In this document: piece after piece, positions 8,446 to 18,600 of the stretch
How the letters are laid out: each line of letters begins with the position of its first letter
Position numbering within the stretch: position 1 is the stretch's first letter
Assembly: GCA_016867395.1 (NCBI GenBank)
Contig: VGJS01000004.1
Coordinates: 1 to 64,000 of the forward strand
From: Candidatus Handelsmanbacteria bacterium
GTDB lineage: Bacteria > Latescibacterota > UBA2968 > UBA8231
DNA length: 64,000 nt
Reading direction: 5' to 3'
Translations under genes and position numbers: made by a program
The notes under the pieces: model-generated
Databases searched by the model: none
The model's input: only the letters and a program-made list of their open reading frames with translations
Told to the model about the DNA's origin: nothing

Positions 8446-11181
8446 ATGCGACTCCTGGTGTTTTCCCTCCTCTCCCTGGCCCTCTCTACGCCCGCCCGGT
8501 CCCAGGACGCCTACCTCCTCCACACCGGGGACACCCACTCCTTTCTGGAGGTGTGCGGCTGCAGCGAGGGGCAGTTGGGCGGCGTCGCCCGGCGCGCCAC
8601 CCTCGTCGAGCGGCAGCGGGCCGGCGGCGAGCCTTTGCTGCTGGTGGACGCCGGCGGTTTCGTCGAGGGCGAGGAAGCCCTCGATCACCTGCGGGTGGAG
8701 ACCTATGCCCGGGCCATGGTGCAGTTGGGGTACGGGGCGGTCAACCTGGCCGGCAGCGACCTGCACTTCGGCTCTCAGTTCATCGCCAAGCTGGCCCACC
8801 GAACCGGCCTGCCCCTGGTCTCGACCAACCTGCGCCAGCCCCTGGCCGGGGTGGCCCCGCACCTGCTGCGGCCCCTGGGCCGCTGGCAGGTGGGCATCCT
8901 CGGGGTAAGCCCGCTATCCGACCATTTTGCCGAGCCCCTCGCCGCCCTCGAAACCTCCCTCGCCCAATTGCGGGGGCGGGCCGATTACCTGGTCCTGCTC
9001 AGCGACCTGGGCGCTGCGGAGAACGACACCCTGGTCGCCCGCTTCCCCCAACTCGACCTCATCGTCAGCCGCCGGGCCCTGGCCCACCGCCCAGGGCGGC
9101 CCGCCCTGGTGGGCTCCGCGCCCCAGGGCACCCGCCTGGGCCGGGTGGCCCTGCGAGCCGGAGCGGATGGCAGCCCGGTGCTGGCCGGCGCCGAGGAATT
9201 GCCCGTCAGCGCCTCCCTGCCCGAGGCCGCGGGGATGGCGGCGCTGGTAGCCGCCTTTCAGGAAAGCGCTGCCCGCAGCGCCGGCCCCCAGGTTTCACCC
9301 CTCGCCTCCTATCTCCCCGAATCCCTGGGCCAACCCTACGCCGGGGCCGCGGCCTGCAAGCCCTGCCACACCCGCGAATACACCCAGTGGCACGCCTCCC
9401 TCCACGCCCACGCCTTCGACACCCTGCGCCAGAAGAACCGCCACTTCTTTCCCCAGTGCGTCCCTTGCCACACCACCGGCTTTGGCCTGGCCGGCGGTTT
9501 TGCCCTGGCCCAGCCCCGCGAGGCCCTGGCCGGGGTGCAGTGCGAGGTCTGCCATGGCCCGGGCCAGCAGCACGCCCTGCGCCCCCAGGCGGCCAATATC
9601 CGCCGCAGCGCGGACGAGGCCCTCTGCCTACAATGCCACAACCCGGCGCAGAGCCCCGGCTTTTCCTTTGCCGAATACCTGCCCCAGATCGACCACCGCA
9701 CCGCGCCCCACCCCGTCGCCCAGGCGCTGCATCAGCACCTCCAGCAGCGGGACAGCGCCGAATTGGAACTCTTCGTGATGAGCCTATGCCCCTACGGCAT
9801 GGAGGCCCAGCGGGTGCTTCTGCCCCTTCTGGAGCGTTTTGGGGACCAGGTGCGCCTGAAGATCCACTACATCGCCGACGAGCGCGACCAGGCCCAGGCC
9901 CGCCCTGCCCCATCCCGCCCCCGGGAACGGGCCGGTTGCGCCGGCCAGGCCGCCTCGGGCGAGGGACCCTTCTCCAGCCTGCACGGCCAGCCCGAGATCG
10001 ACGAGGCCCGCCGCCAGTTGATCGCCCTGCGGGATTCCCCCGACCGCTACCGCCCCTACCTGCTGTGCCGCAGCCGCCAGGGTCCGGGGGGCGACTGGCG
10101 CACCTGCGCCCAGGCCGCCGGCCTGGACCCGGCCGCCCTGGAGGGGGAGGCGACCGGCCCCCGGGGCGAAGCGCTCTTCCGCGAGAACATCCGGCTGGCC
10201 AACATCCTGGGTATCGACCTGTCGCCCACCCTGCTGATCAACGGAGAGGAGTTCAAGGGCGAGATCGCCCCGCTGCCCCTGACCCGCCGCCTGTGCCGCG
10301 ACCGCGCCCAAAACCCGCTCTGCCGCGAGTTGCCTGCCTGCGGCGGCGATGCCGACTGCGCCCCGCCCCCCGGCCAGGGCGCCCTGTGCCGCGATCCCAA
10401 CACCCCCAGGGCCCGCTGCGAGTACTTTGAGCCCCTGCCCTTCTCACTCCAGGTGCTCGACAACGAGGACTGCCAGGTCTGCAACACCGGCGCCTTTCTG
10501 TCCTCCACCCTGGAGATTTTTCCCCAGGCAGAGCCCCAGGTACGCCCATTGCACAGCCCCGAGGGCCGGCGCCTGGCCGGGCAGTATGGCATCGAGGTCT
10601 TTCCTGCTTATATTTTCAGCGCGGATTTCGCCCGCGACCCGCGCTTTGTGCGGGTGCGCCACCTGCTCGACCAGAAAGGCGACGCCTACCTGCTGGCCCC
10701 CCGCCTGGTGGGGGCCTCCCTGTGGACCGGACGCCCGGCCAGGGCCGGCCGGCTGGACCTCTTTGCCCCGGCCTGGGACCCCGAAGCCGAGGTGGCCCTG
10801 CGTGAGGGCTGGCCCGCAGCTATGGCCGGCCTGCGCCTCTACCTGCTGGACCGCAACCCCGAGCCAGGGGGCGAGGAACTCGAAGCGCGGGCCTGCCTGG
10901 GAACCGAGCAGCCCGGGCGCTATGCGGCCTACGCGGCGGCGCGGGACTCGGCGGCCGACTGGCGCGAGGCGGCGGTGCGGGCCGGGGCCGACGCCGCAGC
11001 CTTGGACGCCTGCCTGGAAGCAGGGCGGGGCCGCCAACTGCTGGCCGGGGCCGCGGCCCTGGCCGACTCCCTGGAACTCGAACCGGGCACCATCTCGGCC
11101 CTGCTCGACAACCGCCTGCTCTTGCGCCGCGCCCGCCCCGCGGAGCTCCGGCCCTTGTGGCAGAGAGGAAAGCGACCTTGA
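8446..11181 (+). CDS. Periplasmic fusion: UshA-like metallophosphatase, tetrahaem cytochrome c554-like, two thioredoxin-like domains
   Basis: A 911-residue exported protein (signal peptide ends ...LSTPARSQ). Residues 25-280 resemble the UshA/5'-nucleotidase-like metallophosphatase fold (LLHTGDTHSFLEVCGC, QLGGVARRATLVE, LLLVDAGGF, VNLAGSDLHF). Residues 295-430 hold four CxxCH haem sites: CKPCH (304), CVPCH (338), CEVCH (366) and CLQCH (394), as in cytochrome c554 domains. A thioredoxin-like domain begins at 440 with SLCPYGMEA (Cys448; the second cysteine is replaced by Gly). A second begins near 668 with DCQVC (676-679). About 190 C-terminal residues are unassigned. A role in thiol or sulfur-linked electron transfer is inference only. 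Its stop overlaps the next gene as TTGA. ATG at 8446 is chosen over TTG at 8440 because the signal peptide begins there. Confidence 0.8.
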   Translation: MRLLVFSLLSLALSTPARSQDAYLLHTGDTHSFLEVCGCSEGQLGGVARRATLVERQRAGGEPLLLVDAGGFVEGEEALDHLRVETYARAMVQLGYGAVNLAGSDLHFGSQFIAKLAHRTGLPLVSTNLRQPLAGVAPHLLRPLGRWQVGILGVSPLSDHFAEPLAALETSLAQLRGRADYLVLLSDLGAAENDTLVARFPQLDLIVSRRALAHRPGRPALVGSAPQGTRLGRVALRAGADGSPVLAGAEELPVSASLPEAAGMAALVAAFQESAARSAGPQVSPLASYLPESLGQPYAGAAACKPCHTREYTQWHASLHAHAFDTLRQKNRHFFPQCVPCHTTGFGLAGGFALAQPREALAGVQCEVCHGPGQQHALRPQAANIRRSADEALCLQCHNPAQSPGFSFAEYLPQIDHRTAPHPVAQALHQHLQQRDSAELELFVMSLCPYGMEAQRVLLPLLERFGDQVRLKIHYIADERDQAQARPAPSRPRERAGCAGQAASGEGPFSSLHGQPEIDEARRQLIALRDSPDRYRPYLLCRSRQGPGGDWRTCAQAAGLDPAALEGEATGPRGEALFRENIRLANILGIDLSPTLLINGEEFKGEIAPLPLTRRLCRDRAQNPLCRELPACGGDADCAPPPGQGALCRDPNTPRARCEYFEPLPFSLQVLDNEDCQVCNTGAFLSSTLEIFPQAEPQVRPLHSPEGRRLAGQYGIEVFPAYIFSADFARDPRFVRVRHLLDQKGDAYLLAPRLVGASLWTGRPARAGRLDLFAPAWDPEAEVALREGWPAAMAGLRLYLLDRNPEPGGEELEARACLGTEQPGRYAAYAAARDSAADWREAAVRAGADAAALDACLEAGRGRQLLAGAAALADSLELEPGTISALLDNRLLLRRARPAELRPLWQRGKRP

Positions 11182-11684
11182 AGCGCTGTCTGACCTTGTG
11201 CTGGCTGCTGGCGGCCGCCGGCGGGTGGGGCTGTCTGGAGGCGGTGCGCCGCGCCCCTCCCCACCGGGAGAGCGCGGCCCCGGCCCAGCCGGAAGCGGCG
11301 AAGAACCCGGCGGTCGAACCGACCCCCTCGCCGCGGCCCAGCCCCGTGCAGCGCGATGCGGGCAGGCAGGTCAACGAATACGCCTACTGGTGCATCGACA
11401 GGGGGCTGTGGCAGGAGGCCCGCCTGCACCTGGAGCAGGCCGCCCAGCGCGACAGCACCACCGCCAGCTACCATAACAACCTGGCCATCATCTACGAGCA
11501 TCTGGGCCTCGCAGAGCAGGCCGACGCTGCCTACTGCCGTGCCCAGGCCCTGTGGCCCGGCCAGCAGGCGTACCAGGAAAACGCCCAGCTCTTCGCTCGC
11601 CGCCAGCGGACCGCCCACCCCGATTCGGTGGGGCCGCAGGCCGATTCGACCCAGGCCGCCCCGCCGGCCCCCACAGGAGAGTGA
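11178..11684 (+). CDS. Small lipoprotein with TPR-like repeat
   Basis: A 168-residue lipoprotein. From TTG at 11178 the protein begins MKRCLTLCWLLAAAGGWGC, a signal peptide with a lipobox, and AGAGGAAA lies a proper distance upstream. The TTG overlaps the TGA of the preceding fusion gene. A Pro/Ala-rich linker (about residues 25-60) follows, then a TPR-like helix pair (EYAYWCIDRGLWQEARLHLE, then SYHNNLAIIYEHLGLAEQAD). The tail is again Pro/Ala-rich. It probably acts as an envelope scaffold for the products on either side, which is inference from operon position. Confidence 0.75.
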   Translation: MKRCLTLCWLLAAAGGWGCLEAVRRAPPHRESAAPAQPEAAKNPAVEPTPSPRPSPVQRDAGRQVNEYAYWCIDRGLWQEARLHLEQAAQRDSTTASYHNNLAIIYEHLGLAEQADAAYCRAQALWPGQQAYQENAQLFARRQRTAHPDSVGPQADSTQAAPPAPTGE

Positions 11685-11686
11685 GG

Positions 11687-14600
11687 ATGCCTTCCCAGAT
11701 CAAGAGCCCGCTGCTGGGGCTGCTGGCCTGGCTGTCCTGGGCCGTGGCGCCCGCCGCCGCCCAGGACATCCTCAGCACCCAGCTCGACCAGGGCTTTGGC
11801 CAGAACAAGGTCCGCTACAAGGACTTCAAGTGGATGGTCATGGAGAGCCAGCATCTGCAGCTCTACTACGAGCCCGAGTTCGCCGGCCTGGCCCAGCGCG
11901 CCGTCCAGTACCTCGAGGAAGCCTATACCCATATCAGCCAGTTAATGCGCCACGAGCTGTCCTCCAAGCCGCCCATCGTCATCTTCAAATCACACTACGA
12001 ATTCGAGCAGACCAATATCATCCAGGAGTTCCTGCCCCCCGGGGTGGCCGGTTTCGCCGAGCCCCTGCGCTACCGCATGGTCATCCCCTTCGATGGCGAC
12101 CTCGACGAGTTCCGCAACGTGCTCACCCACGAACTGATGCACATCTTTCAGTACGATGTCCTCTACAAGGGCCCCATCAAGCGCCTCTCCTCCAACCCGC
12201 TCAGCGCCCCGCCCACCTGGATCATGGAAGGGCTGGCCGAGTACGCCACCGAGCGGATGAGCACCATCGACGAGATGGTGCTGCGCGACGCAGTGCTGAC
12301 CGACGAGCTGATCCCCCTCAAGTTCATGGACGCCCAGTGGGGGGTGGGCAACGTCTTCCTGGCCTACAAGCAGAGCCACAGCCTCATGCAGTACCTCGCC
12401 GCCAACTACGGGCCGGAGAAGATCAGCCGCATCCTGCGCGCCTGGGACAGCCAGAACGACACCGACAAGCTGCTCGAAGGCCTCATCGACCTGGACATGG
12501 ATGAACTGGATGAGCGCTGGTCAGCCCAGATGCGCAAGCACTATTGGCCCCTCTTGCAGTCGCGCGACTACCTGGTTGAGATCGCCCACAGGATCATCAA
12601 GACCGAAGACCAGTACGAGAACTACAGCAATCCCCGCTGGTCGCTCAGCGGCGACATGCTGGCGGTGCTCTCCACCGACGGGGTCGAGGAACACGTGGAC
12701 ATCATCCGCCTTGACGACGGCAGCCTGGTCGAGCGTCTCACCACCCATATGCGCACCTCCGCCTACGACCAGTTGACCTTTGGCTCGGGCCCCGTGGCCT
12801 GGGCGCCCGACGGCCGCACCATCGCCTTCGTCGCCAAGAAGGGTCCCCGCGATGTGGTGCTCCTGTGGGACCTCTACGACAAGAAGCTGAAGGCAACCCT
12901 GGAACTCAAGGGCCTACAGATCATCGAATCCCTCGACTGGGCCCCCGACAGCCGGCGCCTGGCCCTGGTGGGCACCGGCGACGGCCAGAGCGACATCTAC
13001 GTGGCCGACACCGCTACCGGCCAATCGCAGCAGCTTACCGGCACCCCGCAGCGCGACGACTTCCCGGCCTGGTCGCCCGACGGCCAGCGCCTGGCCTTCA
13101 GCGCCAAGCAGCAGGGCCAGTTCGACATCAAGGTCTACGATTTCCCCTCGGGCAAGACCCAGACCTTGATCGCCACTCCCACCGACGACCTGTGGCCCCT
13201 GTGGCTGCCCGAGGGCAACAAGCTGCTCTTCGTCTCCACCCGCGAGAAGATCAACGACCTCTTTCTCTACCACCTCGACGAGGGCCAGGAGTACCGGCTT
13301 ACCCGCACCATCAGCGGCATCATGACCCCGGCCCTCTCCCCGGACGGCACACAACTGGTACTGGTCACCTACTACCACGGCCGGCGCGAACTTTACCGCA
13401 TGAAGGTGCCCTCCTGGCCGGACGTCAAGAAGCGCAGCGCCATCCTGGCGGCGCGGGCCGCCCCCCAGCCGGCCCCGGCCGATTCGGCCACAGCCCCCGC
13501 TCCGGCCAACACCCTGGCCAGCCCGCCCCCCGAAGCGGCCCTGCCCCAGGGCCTAGTGGACCAGGCCCTGCGCTCCCCCCAGGCGGTTAAGCTGGCCCAG
13601 CTCAGCGATCCGCTGCCCCGCCAGCTCAACGCGCCGGCCGAGCCCCCCCGCTCCCCGGCCCCACCCACGGCCCCCGAAGCGGCCCCCTTCGCCCAGGCCC
13701 CGGCCGCCGCCGACAGCGTCGCCGCCGACTCCCTGCCCCGCCGCCCCTACACCCCGGAGCTGGAGTTCGACGGGCTTTCGGTGCAGATGGGCTACTTTAA
13801 CGGCTTCTTCTCCTCCATCGCCCAGTTGAGCATGAGCGACCTCTTGGGCAATCACGATCTGTCGGCCTCCACCGACTATGTGACCTCGCAGCAGATCGAC
13901 AGCGACTTCAATTTTGCCCTTTCGTACACCTATTACGGCCAGCGCCCCACCTACAACGTGGCGCTCTTCAACTGGAACCAGTTCTTCAACGACCGCCAGA
14001 ACCGCATCCTGGTAGACCGCTACGGCCGGCTGGTGCGAGGCATCGAGCGCAGCCGGCAAAGCGGCATGCTGGCCAATATCAGCTACCCCCTCGACATCTA
14101 CCGCCGCGTGGACCTGAGCTACACCTTCGTCGACGAGCAGAGCCAACTGGTCTGGCCCTACGATGAAGCCATCGAGAGCTTCGGCACCCACCTCTTCCGC
14201 ACCGCCTACGTCCACGACTCCATCTCCTATGGCCTTTTGGGCCCCACCATCGGCAGGCGCTTCTTCCTCTCAGCGGGCCGCGCCCTGAGCCTGGTCGAAG
14301 GCGACCGCTCCTTCTCCCATCTCGACGGGGACTACCGCCACTACCGGCGCCTGGGGCGCTGGTCGGTGCTGGGCCTGCGGGCCACCGGCGTCAGCTCCCT
14401 GGGCCGCGACGGCCTGCGCTACAACCTGGGAGGGCCGGCCTGGTTCCTGCCCTTCTACAGCGGCTTTAACCTCAACCGCGGCCCCCTGCGCGGCTACCGC
14501 TTCACCGAGTTCGAGGGCACCCGGGTGCTGCTGCTCAACACCGAGGTGCGGGTGCCCTTTATCCGCAACATCACCTTTGGCTGGCCAGGCACCTTCGCCA

Positions 14601-14872
14601 TTCCGGCGGTGGACGGCAGCTTCTTCCTTGACGTCGGCGCCGCCTGGAACGAGGAGGACGAAATGAAGTGGTGGCCTCTCCACAACCCCCACGACCCCCT
14701 GCCGCGGGTCCTCGGCGACCAGCCGGAGGAGCGGCGCCTGCACGGCAGCATCGGTTTCGGCATGCTGGTCTACTTCCTCCTGCCAATGAACTTCGAGTTC
14801 GCCAAACAGACCGACCTGCGCGGCAACTACTCGGACTACAAATTCCACTTCAGCTTCGGGAAAAGCTTTTGA
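11687..14872 (+). CDS. Outer-membrane protein: gluzincin peptidase, TolB-like propeller and surface-antigen beta-barrel
   Basis: A 1061-residue exported protein (signal peptide ends APAAAQ). The peptidase-MA-like domain (about 40-310) has the zinc motif HELMH at 148-152 and the downstream glutamate region WIMEGLAEYATE. Residues 320-580 contain WD40/TolB-type beta-propeller blades (WAPDGRTIAFVA, WAPDSRRLALVG, WSPDGQRLAFSA, LSPDGTQLVLVT). A Pro/Ala-rich linker (about 585-685) leads to a C-terminal outer-membrane barrel of the bacterial surface antigen (BamA/Omp85) type with FNLNRGPLRGYR and the terminal SFGKSF. It likely processes or presents proteins at the outer membrane. ATG at 11687 has AGGAGAGTGAGG upstream, 2 bases after the lipoprotein stop. 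Confidence 0.85.
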   Translation: MPSQIKSPLLGLLAWLSWAVAPAAAQDILSTQLDQGFGQNKVRYKDFKWMVMESQHLQLYYEPEFAGLAQRAVQYLEEAYTHISQLMRHELSSKPPIVIFKSHYEFEQTNIIQEFLPPGVAGFAEPLRYRMVIPFDGDLDEFRNVLTHELMHIFQYDVLYKGPIKRLSSNPLSAPPTWIMEGLAEYATERMSTIDEMVLRDAVLTDELIPLKFMDAQWGVGNVFLAYKQSHSLMQYLAANYGPEKISRILRAWDSQNDTDKLLEGLIDLDMDELDERWSAQMRKHYWPLLQSRDYLVEIAHRIIKTEDQYENYSNPRWSLSGDMLAVLSTDGVEEHVDIIRLDDGSLVERLTTHMRTSAYDQLTFGSGPVAWAPDGRTIAFVAKKGPRDVVLLWDLYDKKLKATLELKGLQIIESLDWAPDSRRLALVGTGDGQSDIYVADTATGQSQQLTGTPQRDDFPAWSPDGQRLAFSAKQQGQFDIKVYDFPSGKTQTLIATPTDDLWPLWLPEGNKLLFVSTREKINDLFLYHLDEGQEYRLTRTISGIMTPALSPDGTQLVLVTYYHGRRELYRMKVPSWPDVKKRSAILAARAAPQPAPADSATAPAPANTLASPPPEAALPQGLVDQALRSPQAVKLAQLSDPLPRQLNAPAEPPRSPAPPTAPEAAPFAQAPAAADSVAADSLPRRPYTPELEFDGLSVQMGYFNGFFSSIAQLSMSDLLGNHDLSASTDYVTSQQIDSDFNFALSYTYYGQRPTYNVALFNWNQFFNDRQNRILVDRYGRLVRGIERSRQSGMLANISYPLDIYRRVDLSYTFVDEQSQLVWPYDEAIESFGTHLFRTAYVHDSISYGLLGPTIGRRFFLSAGRALSLVEGDRSFSHLDGDYRHYRRLGRWSVLGLRATGVSSLGRDGLRYNLGGPAWFLPFYSGFNLNRGPLRGYRFTEFEGTRVLLLNTEVRVPFIRNITFGWPGTFAIPAVDGSFFLDVGAAWNEEDEMKWWPLHNPHDPLPRVLGDQPEERRLHGSIGFGMLVYFLLPMNFEFAKQTDLRGNYSDYKFHFSFGKSF

Positions 14873-15567
14873 AAAGGCGCGCCCCCCTCCTCCTCCTCCT
14901 TCCGGCCCTGGCCTCCTGCGCCACGGCCGGCGGCTCCTTCAAGCAGGTGGCCTTCCAGGCCCCTTCCCAGCCCGACCCGGAATTGCGTTCCTACCTCAGC
15001 GAGGTAAGCCGCCTCGGGGTGCTCTCCACCACTAACATCGAGCCGCTCAAGGAAATGGACATCGAGAAGGTGATGGGCCGGCTGGCCGAAGCCACGGCCC
15101 GGGGCCTGGGCAGCCTGCCGGAAAAAACCATCGTCACCCAGGACGAGATCCGCTGGAACTGCAAGGACCTGCGCTTCGATTCCACCGGCGCCCTCGCCCC
15201 CGAGAGCCGGCTGGCCCTGCGCGAGCAGTTGGCCCTCGACGCCCTGGTCCTGGTGGAACTCAAGTCCCTCAAGGCCGAGATTACCCCCATGTCCCCCGGT
15301 CCGTACGGCGGCATGACCGGACAGCCCGGCCTCGACCTGTCAGTGAACCTGCAAGTGGCCCTGCTCAACCTGCGCACCGGGGAGACCTGGACCCATCGCG
15401 GCGAGCCGCAGCGCAACTGGCAGCCCATTCAGATGCAGCTTTTCGGCGACGACAAAGCCGAGCGCCAGTTGCTCCAGGCCCTGGCCAGGCCTCTAAAGCA
15501 GTTTTTGTCCCGCCTGGCCCCCCCGCCCAGCAAGCAGGTGCGCCACTTCGACCTGGGCGCCAGATAA
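14869..15567 (+). CDS. Uncharacterised envelope lipoprotein
   Basis: A 232-residue lipoprotein of no recognised family. The TTG at 14869 overlaps the TGA of the barrel gene and gives MKRRAPLLLLLPALASCATA, a signal peptide ending in a lipobox cysteine. The mature part is mixed alpha/beta without membrane segments; DALVLVELKSLKAEI and VALLNLRTGETWTHRG suggest a compact domain like those of other outer-membrane lipoproteins with CsgG-like or DUF-type folds, but I cannot assign one. It is the last gene of the 8446-15567 envelope operon. Confidence 0.75.
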   Translation: MKRRAPLLLLLPALASCATAGGSFKQVAFQAPSQPDPELRSYLSEVSRLGVLSTTNIEPLKEMDIEKVMGRLAEATARGLGSLPEKTIVTQDEIRWNCKDLRFDSTGALAPESRLALREQLALDALVLVELKSLKAEITPMSPGPYGGMTGQPGLDLSVNLQVALLNLRTGETWTHRGEPQRNWQPIQMQLFGDDKAERQLLQALARPLKQFLSRLAPPPSKQVRHFDLGAR

Positions 15568-15570
15568 AAA

Positions 15571-15598
15571 CCTCCCGGCGCCGCGCGGCGCCGGGAGG
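15571..15598 (-). terminator. Rho-independent terminator of the decayed surface-protein gene
   Basis: A perfect 12-bp stem (CCTCCCGGCGCC and its complement) with a GCGC loop. Read on the minus strand it is followed by TTTTTATCTG, a standard U-tract, so it terminates transcription of the minus-strand gene ending at 15625. On the plus strand only a weak T-run follows, so it may also stop the lipoprotein operon, less efficiently. Confidence 0.85.
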
Positions 15599-15624
15599 TG
15601 GCTTTCCTGCCTGAAACCCTGAAA

Positions 15625-18600
15625 TCATCTGATCAGCAGCATCTTATTAGTCGCCGCCCGGGCGCCCGCCTCCAGCCGGTAGAAATAGATCCCCGCCCCC
15701 ACCTGGTCCCCCAGCGCATCGGTGCTGTCCCACTCCAGCTCGTAGCTGCCCAGCGCCTGCACATCCTCGACCAGCACCCGCACCAACTGCCCAAGGGCGT
15801 TGTACACACTCAGGCGCACCGGTCCTTCCTCGGCCAGGGTGTAGACGATGGTGATGGAGGGATTGAAAGGGTTGGGATAGTTGCCCACGTCAAAGCCCTA
15901 CTCCCCACTCAGGTCGGCCGCCACCTTGGCCGCCGGTGACCGAGTCGTAGCGCTGACCGTCGTCGATGGCCTCGTCCTGGCTGCGGATGGTGCCCCCCCT
16001 GGGCATCGGCAATGGTTCCGCCCTGCACCACCACACTGATGGTCTTGCTGGTCTCCAGGGGTTCAAAGGAGAGCGCACCGCTGGCCGCCAAATAATCACT
16101 GCCGGCCAGGGCGCTACCGTCGCCGCTGGCGTACTCCACACCGAGGGCCTGGCTGCTGGGATTAGACAAGCTAACCGGGAAGCTGAGCACCACGGCGCCC
16201 CCGTCGCCCTCGGCCACCGAGGGGTCGCCGGTGCTCACCCCCGCCTGCGCGTCGTCGTTGTGGAGGGTAGCCACGGCCTGGGCGTCAGGAAGGGCGGCCA
16301 CCGCCACCTCGGCGTTGGGCAACTCGGACAAACACACCCGGTAGGAGTGGCTGCCGCCGCCCTCGGCGGCGCTCACCGAGGTGGGAATGAGATTGACCTT
16401 GCCCGAAGGGTCGCATGCCAGCAGGTCGAGGCCGGTCCCGTCATAGCCGAGGCGAAACACCCCGTCGCCGCCCAGTTTCAGCCCCTCGGCCGGCGAGAAC
16501 TGCCCCCTGCGGTAGGCATAGGTGGAGACGGCAAAGGCATCACAGGGATTGGGCTGATAGCCGTTGATAATACTCACCCTGAGCCTGCCGCCGATCAGCG
16601 CCGCGCCGGTGACCTGGAGCTGGTCTCGTGCTCGGCGCCGGGCTTCAGGTCGCCCACCTGGAGTTTGAGTTCGCTGATGGGGCCCTGGTAATAATTCCCT
16701 GCGATGCGCAGCATACCCGGCCCATCCAGGCCGGGGTTCAGGGTAGTGTTATGGCTGTAGACATTGGCCCTCAGAGTCCCGGTGCCGTGCAGGTCGATGC
16801 GGCTGAACACCCGTTCGCCGCCGCCGCTCACACGGCCCGGCTCGGAGTTGGTGAAGCGCTCCACGCTGATGGTGAGGCTGTCGCCGGCAACGACGTCGAT
16901 CTCGCTGCTGTTGGCAAAACCCCCGTTGGCCGACTTGCTCAGCACCGCGCGGGTATTGACGTCGAAGAACCCCTGATTGTGGAGGTTGGCGAGGATGTTG
17001 CGGCCGCCCCCCGCGCCTCTGTTCACCGCGATGGTCCCTTCGTTCACCAGGGTGCCGCTGGTGATCACCAGATTGGAGGCCCCCGGGCTCTCGCTGCTTT
17101 CCAGGCGGATCACCCCGTGGTTGGTCAGTCCGTTGGCCGCGGTCAACACTGCGTCGGTGGCAGTGGTGCTGTTCACCCAGATGGTCTGGCCAGGGGCCAC
17201 GTCGCCGCTGCGGGTGCAACGGCCGCGCACCTTGAGAATGGCCACCCCGGCGGCGGCCCCGGAAGAACCAAAATTCAGGGCGCAGTTGTAGAGCAGGGGG
17301 CCTTGGCCGGCACTGACCCGCCGTTGATGTTGAAGGTCATGGTGCTCAAGTTCATGTTCCCGTCCACGACCAAGTCCCCGCCGTTCTGGTTGAAGACCTG
17401 TAACCCGCTGGCAATAGTCAGGCTCTGGCCCGCCTCCACCCTGAACTTGCCGTTGGAGTTGGTGTACACCCACCGGCTCTTGTTGAACTTAAGCTGGGCG
17501 TTGTTGCGGAATATCCCCTGGTTGTCCAGGTTGGCCATGATCAGGCGTTGGCCGCCCGAACCGGCGTTCACCTCGATGCGTCCCTGGTTGACCAGGGTCC
17601 CGCTGGCCAAGAGCAGATTGGAGCCCAGGGCCCCGCCGCTGCTCTCAAGGCGGATTAGGCCCTCGTTGGTGACGCTTTCGGCCAGCCGCCAGAGAGCGTG
17701 CCCGCCGGCCAGACTCCCTTTCACCAGCAGCACCTGGTGATCCTTGACATTGCCGCTGAGGTTGCAGGCCCCCCGCAGGGCAAAGGCGCCCGGCCCGGAC
17801 CCGGTTTTCCCCTCACCTCGCCGCCATGGTAGTTGAAGCGCACTGCGGTCAGACGGAACTCGCCCTGGGCGTCGAGGGTGCCGCCGCTCTGCTTGAAGAT
17901 CTGGTTGCCGCTCGCGATGGCCAGGGACTGCCCGGAGGCGATGGTTAGCGACCGGCTGTTGGCATAGACCCCGCCGCACTTGGTGAAGGCGGTGGGCGCG
18001 TTGATCGTCAGACTGCCCTGGCTGTCGAGGTCGGCGCTGAACTGGCGCTGGCCGCCGCTGCTCTCCAGGCGCAGGGTGCCGGCGTTGGTGACCCCGGCTG
18101 CGGCCTGCAGGTAGCCGCTGCCCCCGGTGGGGCTGCCGTTGACCCACAGGGTCTGGCCGGGGCCCACGTTGCCGTCGAGGGTGCAGGTGCCGCGCAGAAT
18201 CAGCAGACCCGCCCCGGCAGCCGGGCCGATGTTCAGGGTGGCGGCGCTAAACACCGCGCCGCTGCCCTGGACCTGGCCGCCGTTCAAGCTGAAGGTGGCG
18301 CTGGGCAGGGCCAGTTCGCCCTCGGCCTGCCGGACGCCGCCGTTCTGGTTGAAGACCTAGTTGCCGCTGGTGATGGAGAGGGTCTGGCCGGGGGCGATAT
18401 TCCAGATGCCAGTATTGGCGTAGACCGCCCTGGCCTTGTTGAAGCTCAGCGGGGCGCTGATCTGGACCTGGCCCTGGTTGTTGAGGTCCGCGGTGATCAG
18501 GCGCTGGCCGCCCGAAGCGGGCTTGACCTGCAAGGCGCCGGTATTGACCAGATCGCCGCCGGTCAGCAGGATGCTGGACGCCTGGGCCCCGCCGCTGCTT

